64,000 nucleotides of DNA, taken from NCBI RefSeq assembly GCF_026898155.1, contig NZ_CP114029.1, positions 4,258,001-4,322,000 on the forward strand, written 5' to 3'. Each line of letters starts with the position of its first letter. Position 1 is the stretch's first letter. The translations under genes and the position numbers were made by a program. The DNA is from Jiella pelagia (GTDB lineage: Bacteria > Pseudomonadota > Alphaproteobacteria > Rhizobiales > Rhizobiaceae). The notes beneath the pieces were generated by a model, which saw only the letters and a program-made list of their open reading frames with translations, made no database searches and had not been told where the DNA came from. Shown piece by piece: positions 58,285 through 64,000 of the stretch.

Positions 58285-58835
58285 GCCCCATTATCGCGCT
58301 AGGCGTCTGTTTCGCCTACCGTTTTGATGGTGCATCTGCTACATAAGGGCGGTTCGGGGGCCGGCGGGCGGTGTCCGCGGCGGCGCGCTCTTCCGGAGGG
58401 TGGCCGTCCCGGACGGTTTCGAGGCGCCGCTGGCCCCTCCTCGACTATGCGGGGGGTGCGGATCGGTCCGCTTGACTGGGGGCACCTGGGAAGCGCCAGC
58501 CGCCATCGCAACGACTCGTCCCCGCCGCGGCAGCGTCGGGGTCGCCGAAAAGGCAGCGGGCCGGAGCGATGTATCGGAACTGTCAAGCACCGCGCGGGAT
58601 GCCGGAGGCGGACCGTATTATTTAAAGTTCGGAGGGTCTGCCTCCGGCATCCCGTCGCCCGCCGCGTCAAGCGGGTGAAACGACGCTTCATCCCCTTGCG
58701 GCGCATGCGCCGGCGAGGCCGCCGCCGCGCGCCCCGGCCCTGGAAGGCGCCGGGCCGGCCTGCGACCGACACGCTGCTTTCGGCCGACGCTCCGCGTCCC
58801 GATGCCCGAAAGCCGGTAGCGACACCGACGCCGCC
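58285..58835. other. Interval between island and TRAP operon
   Basis: No gene supported; open frames on both strands are compositional. It contains the long hairpin at 58595-58654. GC returns to the core level from about 58350. Confidence 0.5.
58595..58654. terminator. Long hairpin downstream of the TRAP operon
   Basis: Arms of 19 bases, CGGGATGCCGGAGGCGGAC and GTCTGCCTCCGGCATCCCG, with one mismatch around a 22-base AT-rich loop containing ATTATTTAAA. It lies about 180 bases past the dctM-type stop; it could be the operon terminator or a mobile-element remnant. Confidence 0.5.
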
Positions 58836-60190
58836 CTAGCCATACATCAGCCGCGGCAGCCAGGTGATGATCTGCGGAAACACCATGCACAGGACGAGCC
58901 CGATCAGCTGGATCATCAGGAAGGGGATCGCCGCCATGAAGATGCGGGTCATCGGGATTTCCGGTGGGGCGACGCCGCGCAGGTAGAACAGGGCGTAGCC
59001 GAAGGGCGGCGACAGGAAGCTCATCTGCATGTTGACGAGATAGAGGACGCCGAACCACAGGACGAGGTCGTCGCCGCTGTCGAGGCCGAAGGCGGCGGCG
59101 CCGAGGCCCTTGATGATCGGCACGAAGATCGGCACGCAGAGGAGCAGGATGCCGACCCAGTCGAGGAACATGCCGAGGAAAACCAGGATGATCTGCATGA
59201 AGATCAGGATGCCCCAGGGGCCGAGGCCCATGCCCTGCATGGCGCCGGCGACGAATTGCTGGCCGCCTTCGAGCACATAGAGGCCGACGAAGATCGTCGC
59301 GCCGAACATGATCCAGATGACCATGGCGGTGGCCTTGAGCGTCGTGAGACACGCCCCCTGGACCGTCGGCCAGTCGAGCTTGCGATGGATCGCCGCGACG
59401 ATGAAGGCGCCGAAGGTGCCGATGCCGGCCGCTTCCACCGGCGTCGCGACGCCGGAAAAGATGACGCCGAGGACGACGACGATGAGCGCGATCGGCGCCG
59501 ACATCTTCGACAAGACCCGGATCTTTTCGCGGAAGGAAATGCGCTCTTCGAGCGGGGCAGGGGCCCGAGGCTCGGATCGATATAGCAGCGCACGACCACA
59601 TAGAGGATGTAGAGGCCGGACAGGAGGAGGCCAGGAAGCACCGCGCCGATGAACAGTTCGCCCACCGACTGTTCGGCGACGACGGCATAGATGATGGCGA
59701 GGATCGACGGCGGGATCAGGATGCCGAGCGTGCCGCCGGCCATGATCGAGCCCATGGCGATCTCGGGATTGTAGTGGCGCTTCAGCATGGCGGGCAGCGC
59801 GATGATGCCCATGGTGACCACCGCCGCGCCGATGACGCCGACCATGGCGGCGAGGATCGTCGAGGCGATGATGGTCGCCGCCGCCAGCCCGCCCTTCACG
59901 CCGCCGAGCACCTTGTAGATGACGTCGAACATGTCGTTGATGATGCCCGCCCGTTCCAGCATCGCCGCCATGAAGATGAACAGCGGGATGGCCGAGAGCT
60001 GGTAGTTGGTCATCAGGGGGAAGATGCGCGACGGCACGATGTTCAGCGTCTGCCAGTCGCCGAGGATAAACAGGAAGACGCAGGCGAGCCCGCCGGTGAC
60101 GAAGGCCAGCGGCAGGCCGGCCATCAAGAGCAGCAGCAGGCTGCCGAACATGATCAGCGTCAGCCAGCCGATGTCGATTTCGAGACCCAT
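58836..60190 (-). CDS. TRAP transporter large permease, DctM family (apparent frameshift near 59556-59573)
   Basis: Twelve-helix membrane subunit that moves the substrate with Na+. About 450 aa. N-terminal half runs to VVVRCYIDPSLGP; the rest begins PLEERISFREKIRVLSKMSAPIAL in another frame. Total length is two bases over a multiple of three, so two extra bases (one at GAGCCTC, a second in the G/C-rich stretch beside it) or one missing base are needed. Family motifs present: GGTLGILIPPS in the middle and FLSPPFGYALFYLRGVAP near the end. Three bases separate its start from the DctQ-type stop. Confidence 0.92.
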
Positions 60191-60193
60191 CGC

Positions 60194-61429
60194 TCAGGCC
60201 TTTCCGCTGGAGGGGCCGGAAGTGCCGGGCACCCCGCTTGCGAGGGTTCGAAAATCCTGGGCGAGCTTGGCGACACCCTGCAGGACGAGAAGGAGGGCGC
60301 CGACGACGATCGCCCATTTGAACGGCCAGTAGGCGAGCTGCCAGTCGGTGAAGGAGACCTCGCTCACCCGCGTCGCGTCGGCGGCGAAGATCCAGCCGGT
60401 GACGAGGAGGACGCCGGCGAAGATGAAGAAGAACACCGAGGTGAGGATGTCGGCCAGCGCCTTCCTGCGCGGCGACAGCGGGGCGTAGAAGATGTCGACC
60501 CGCACATGGCTTTCCGACAGCATCGCATAGGCGCCCATGATCAGGTACTGCATCCCGAACATCAGATACATGCCCTCATGGGCCCAGTTGGTCGGGGAGT
60601 TGAAGACGTACCTCGCGACGACCTCGTAGTAGTAGACGAAGACGGCGATGACCGCCCAATAGGAGACGAATTCGCCCGAATAAAAGGACAGCCGGTCGAT
60701 CCAGCCGGTCCAGCCGGAGGAGACGTTGGCCCGGTCCTTGACGAATTCGGGCGACAGCTGCGGCAGCGGCTCCTCGTCTTCGTGGGCAAGGTTCCGGTTG
60801 GCCCGGCGCACCAGGAAGGGCAAAAGCACCGCGTCGATGGCCACGAGGACGAGGATCACGATGAAGGTGACGAAGGCGACGGTTTCCCAGAAGGCGCGGT
60901 CGGCGCCCGCCGTGTCGGCGATCGCCTGCTGCTCCAGAAGGTCAGTGCGGGAGGCTTCGAGGCGCTCGCGCGAGTTTTCCAGCCGGCGCTCCTCGCGCTG
61001 CAGCCGCCTTTCGGCGGCGCGCCTTGTGAAGGAGCCCTCTTCGGCCGCCGCAAGCTCGCTCCTCAGGGCGGCGAGCGTTGCGTCCGCCTCGGCGAGGCGT
61101 GGCTCCTCGCGCTCGATCGTCCCCTTGGAAACGCGCACGATGTTCGCAGCGTCCGAATAGGCGGAGCGGGCGTCGCGCTGATGGGCGTTGGCAAACAGGA
61201 TGACGAAGAACAGGGGCAGGAACAACAGCCCCCACCAGATGCTCTTCAGATAGAACCGATGCAGGCCCAGCATGCCGCCGGTGACCAGCACGAAATAGGC
61301 GAGCGGCAGGGAATAGAGCCGCGGCCCGTCGCTTCGCCCGCGCCGCGCCAAGACCATGGCGACGACGGGAAAGACGACGAGCATCGCCCAGTACAGCCAG
61401 TGCGGCAGTACGAAGGTCAAACTCGGCAT
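60194..61429 (-). CDS. TRAP transporter small permease (DctQ) fused to an N-terminal TM2-like and coiled-coil region
   Basis: 411 aa, more than twice the usual DctQ length of about 170-200. The DctQ part is about 245-395 (YYYEVVARYVFNSPTNWAHEGMYLMFGMQYL, ESHVRVDIFYAPLS). Before it are two N-terminal helices, a TM2-like segment GGMLGLHRFYLKSIWWGLLFLP (51-72), a long charged coiled coil (about 105-168), and another helix (about 182-206). The frame is continuous, so the fusion is genuine as sequenced. DctQ bridges the permease and binding protein; what the extension does is unknown. Confidence 0.88.
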   Translation of the reverse strand: MPSLTFVLPHWLYWAMLVVFPVVAMVLARRGRSDGPRLYSLPLAYFVLVTGGMLGLHRFYLKSIWWGLLFLPLFFVILFANAHQRDARSAYSDAANIVRVSKGTIEREEPRLAEADATLAALRSELAAAEEGSFTRRAAERRLQREERRLENSRERLEASRTDLLEQQAIADTAGADRAFWETVAFVTFIVILVLVAIDAVLLPFLVRRANRNLAHEDEEPLPQLSPEFVKDRANVSSGWTGWIDRLSFYSGEFVSYWAVIAVFVYYYEVVARYVFNSPTNWAHEGMYLMFGMQYLIMGAYAMLSESHVRVDIFYAPLSPRRKALADILTSVFFFIFAGVLLVTGWIFAADATRVSEVSFTDWQLAYWPFKWAIVVGALLLVLQGVAKLAQDFRTLASGVPGTSGPSSGKA

Positions 61430-61488
61430 GGTGCTGGGTCCTGATATGGGAAGAGGGTTGCGATGACTGGCGTGAAGACACGCCGGCG

Positions 61489-61560
61489 ATGCGCGCCGGC
61501 ATGATCTGGTCGGGCGGCCGGCGGCCGCCTTTCCGGATCATGCGCCGGGCCGGCGCGCAT
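61489..61560 (-). promoter_or_regulatory. Intercistronic hairpin between binding-protein and permease genes
   Basis: Outer arms ATGCGCGCCGGC and GCCGGCGCGCAT are perfect over 12 bp and continue as ATGATCTGG/CCGGATCAT, giving a stem of about 21 bp in 72 bases. Such stems after a binding-protein gene usually raise its mRNA level relative to the permease genes by blocking 3' decay. Confidence 0.65.
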
Positions 61561-61584
61561 TCTTGGCGAAAGGGAACGCAGCAC

Positions 61585-62697
61585 TCAGAGGTTGGTGAGT
61601 TCCAGCCCCTCGAGCAGTTCCGGCTCGACATAGCCGAGCGAACCGGACTGCATGTAGTCGAGCTGGATCTGGAAGATCCGCGCCGCGTTCTTGTCCTTGT
61701 TCGCCCAGTTGAACCAGATCGGCACGGCGACTTCGGTCATCAGGGCGACGTCGTCCTGGGTGAGGCGGGTGACCTCGGTGCCGTCGTCGGCGAACTTCTT
61801 CCAGGCTTCCTGATTGGCCTTCTGGATCGCCGCGTGATGCATGTCGGAATAGACATGCGTCTCCATCTCGACGAACTGCTTCATCTCATCTGAAAGCGCG
61901 TTCCAGGCGTTGATGCCGACGGTGAGGTCCATCAGGTCGACTGGCTGGTAGAGCGACATGAAGCCCGGAGGGCCCATGGAGATGTATTTCGTCACCTGGC
62001 TGAAGCCGAGCGCGTAGTTCACCGCCGGGCCGGTATAGTCGGCGACGTCGATCGTGCCCTTTTCCAGCGCCGGGAAGATCTCCGAACCCGGCAGGACGGT
62101 GGTCTTGGCGCCGAGCGCCTGGAACACCTCGGCGACCATGCCGCCCGGCAGGCGCATCTTGCGGTCGCGGAAGTCGTCGATGGAGCGGATCGGAACCTTT
62201 GAGTGAATGAGGTTGGCGTCGTGCTGGATCGGGCCAACGAAATACATGCCCTGCGCGGCATAAAGCTCGCGGGCGATCTCGAGCCCGCCGAGTCCGTAAT
62301 AGAAGGTGTCGAACTCGTGCGGATTGCGCAGGCCGAGCGGGTATGAGGTCAGGAACACCGCGGCGGGAATGATCCCCTGTGCATAAATGGTGAACGGGTT
62401 CACCGCCTCGAGCACGCCGTTCTTCACTGCGTCGTAGAGCTGGAAGTCGCCGACCACGTCATTGGCGCCGAAGGGGGTGAATTCCAGTTCGCCGCCGGTC
62501 TTCTCCTTGATCGAGCCGCACCAGTCCTTGAAGGTCTGGAGCCCGATGCCGCCCGGCCACGAGGTCTGCACCCGCCATGTCGTCGTCTGGCCTTGCGCCC
62601 TGGCGATGTGTGGCGCGGCCAGCGTTGCCGCAACTGTTCCGCCAGCAAGTGCCGAACGTCCGAGAAACGCTCTGCGATCAATGCGTTGATTGCTCAA
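61585..62697 (-). CDS. TRAP transporter substrate-binding protein, DctP family
   Basis: 370 aa periplasmic receptor. Tat-type signal RRAFLGRSALAGG then AAPHIARAQ cleavage region; mature part begins TTTWRVQTSWPGG. MRLPGGMVAEVFQALGAKTTVLPGSEIFPALEKGTIDVADYTGPAVNYALGF carries the substrate-binding Arg and the TDADxxGP-type region seen in the subgroup that binds 2-oxo or aromatic acids; ligand uncertain. TTG 62697 is the start because GGAGGTGATC lies immediately upstream and the GTG at 62703 would bury it. First gene of the operon. Confidence 0.92.
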   Translation of the reverse strand: MSNQRIDRRAFLGRSALAGGTVAATLAAPHIARAQGQTTTWRVQTSWPGGIGLQTFKDWCGSIKEKTGGELEFTPFGANDVVGDFQLYDAVKNGVLEAVNPFTIYAQGIIPAAVFLTSYPLGLRNPHEFDTFYYGLGGLEIARELYAAQGMYFVGPIQHDANLIHSKVPIRSIDDFRDRKMRLPGGMVAEVFQALGAKTTVLPGSEIFPALEKGTIDVADYTGPAVNYALGFSQVTKYISMGPPGFMSLYQPVDLMDLTVGINAWNALSDEMKQFVEMETHVYSDMHHAAIQKANQEAWKKFADDGTEVTRLTQDDVALMTEVAVPIWFNWANKDKNAARIFQIQLDYMQSGSLGYVEPELLEGLELTNL

Positions 62698-62982
62698 GAT
62701 CACCTCCCTTGGTCGCGCATCGAAGCAGTTTCCTCCCAGCTTCGACGCCGATCCTTGCAGAGTAGAGGCAGAGCAGCCGGCAAGGCAACCGCAATTCGAC
62801 TATTGGATGATGCGAGAAAGAGCGGCTGTTAGTAATAATTTCTGATCGATATTGCTGATCGAATAATATGATTTTGCACTAGCGAGCCGCATTGCGCTGC
62901 GGCATGTCATTGATTTGAAAATCGGTTGGACCCGGAGCGGCGATTTCCTCCGGCTGCGGCAACGGTCTCTTCCGCTGCCGGC

Positions 62983-63014
62983 AAAAAAGGCGCCGCCGGG
63001 ATGTCCGGCGGCGC
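62983..63014 (-). terminator. Rho-independent terminator of the BMP gene
   Basis: Minus strand: GCGCCGCCGG and CCGGCGGCGC pair perfectly around five bases and run into six T. About 75 bases after the BMP-family stop. The rest of 62698-63089 holds only this and the AT-rich upstream region of the TRAP operon around 62800-62880. Confidence 0.9.
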
Positions 63015-63089
63015 TGCGTCGTTCTTCAGGTTGGAAAGGCCGATATCACCCGGCAGGTCTCTGCCCGCCTCTGTGAATTCCTCGCCTTC

Positions 63090-64000
63090 TCAATACGGAC
63101 AGCTGGAATCCGTCGTGTAGTCGTGGACCTCGACCTTGCCGGCGATGATGTCTGCCTTGGCCTGTTCGGCGGCAGCCTTCATCTCGTCGGTGATGAGGTC
63201 CTCGTTGGACTCGTCGACGGTGTAGCCGACGCCGTCTTCCTTCAGGCCGAGGGTGACGACGCCGGACTCCCACTTGCCGTCCTTGGCGGCGGTGAAGGCA
63301 TCGTAGACGGCGGTGTCGACGCGCTTGACCATGGATGTCAGGACGTGGCCGGGAAACAGGGCGTTCTGGTTGGAATCGACGCCGATGCCGTATTTGCCGG
63401 CGTCTGCCGCGGCCTGCAGGACGCCGATTCCGGTGCCGCCGGCGGCATGGAAGATGACGTCGGCGCCCTTGTCGATCTGCGCCTTGGCGAGGCTCGCCGC
63501 CGCGCACGGGATCGTTCCAGGCGGCGCCCGTCGAGCCGGTCATGTTCTCGTAGACGGTCGCATCCTCGGAGACCGACTTGACGCCGCCCTTGTAGCCGCA
63601 GGAAAATTTCGAGATCAGCGGAATGTCCATGCCGCCGACGAAGCCGACCTGGCCGTCCTCGGCCTTCATCGCCGCGAGGATGCCGACGAGATACGAACCT
63701 TCCTCTTCCTTGAAGAGGATGGAGCGGACGTTCGGCAGATCGACGACGGAATCGATGATGGCGAACTGGGTGTCCGGATATTCCTTGGCGACGGCCTCCA
63801 GCGCCGCGGCCTGGGAGAAGCCGACCGAAACGATCGGGCTCGCCCCGTCTCTCGCGAATCGGCGGAGCGCCTGCTCGCGCTGCGCGTCGTTGACGATCTC
63901 GAACTCGCGGTACTCGATGCCGGTTTCCTCCTTGAACTTCTCGGCGCCGTTATAGGCACCCTCGTTGAAGGATTTGTCGAACTTGCCGCCGAGATCGTAG
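63090..64000 (-). CDS. BMP-family ABC transporter substrate-binding protein, N-terminus beyond the window (apparent frameshift at 63489-63495)
   Basis: Basic membrane protein/PnrA-like lipoprotein family (PF02608), receptors for purine nucleosides or related ligands. Visible from YDLGGKFDKSFNEGAYNGAEKF; also SVGFSQAAALEAVAKEYPDTQFAIID, GFVGGMDIPLISKFSCGYKGG, and VIFHAAGGTGIGVLQAAADAGKYGIGVDSNQN. The break after VRGGE reads GAGCCTC on the coding strand; GAGCTC gives GGELAKAQIDKGADV. Ends DYTTDSSCPY. Partner ATPase and permease genes would lie outside the window. Confidence 0.92.

Overview
The window is GC-rich alphaproteobacterial DNA, most likely Hyphomicrobiales (Rhizobiales). The evidence is a phosphatidylcholine synthase (Pcs), a MucR/Ros zinc-finger regulator, an invasion-associated locus B (IalB) protein, PhoX- and Tat-type secreted proteins, and two intergenic palindromic elements of the kind common in that order. 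A family-level guess such as Aurantimonadaceae is inference only.

Layout. 1-8.1 kb: aminopeptidase N (cut by the window edge), an orphan molybdopterin hydroxylase large subunit, an EamA exporter and a PhoX-like secreted phosphatase behind a possible PHO box. 8.2-15.1 kb: a bo3-type quinol oxidase operon cyoABCD-surf1 (minus strand) and a divergent MFS symporter. 15.3-29.7 kb: metabolic and envelope genes (gluconate 5-dehydrogenase-like SDR, GNAT, Hsp70 relative, zinc alcohol dehydrogenase, two secreted collar-domain proteins, IalB, HspQ, AEC transporter, UbiH-like monooxygenase, Pcs, quinone oxidoreductase, GlgX). 30-36.5 kb: an EamA exporter and a divergent PspA/Yjf envelope-stress cluster. 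36.9-48.8 kb: a Sel1/peptidoglycan-binding protein, an esterase, a DUF882 peptidase, MucR, an SGNH hydrolase, Pgk and a K+/H+ antiporter. 49.1-58.3 kb: a mobile island of lower GC. 58.8-64 kb: a TRAP transporter operon and a BMP-family binding protein (cut by the edge).

The island holds the most interesting locus: a tightly overlapping minus-strand operon of nucleoside 2-deoxyribosyltransferase, deoxynucleoside kinase, a HAM1/ITPase-fold protein whose catalytic Asp is replaced by His, and a SIR2-domain protein. The last two match the sensor and NADase effector of the dITP-signalling Kongming anti-phage system as I recall it. The first two would be a different, self-contained way to make the nucleotide signal. 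I infer a new variant of nucleotide-signalling defence. In this strain the SIR2 gene is broken by two insertion sequences (IS256 and IS481 families) that landed 26 bp apart; removing both, with their target duplications, restores one 270-residue reading frame. Next to it lie an IS1595-family transposase and two tRNA genes whose bodies and anticodons disagree (Leu body with UGA, Arg body with GCU).

A second window-wide pattern: seventeen positions in twelve core genes and several island genes carry a one-base disruption, and nearly all sit where GAGCTC would be expected but GAG-N-CTC is read. Only one intact GAGCTC was found in 64 kb. The likely cause is a systematic read error at a modified GAGCTC motif, so the affected genes are annotated here as full-length CDS with an apparent frameshift rather than as pseudogenes.
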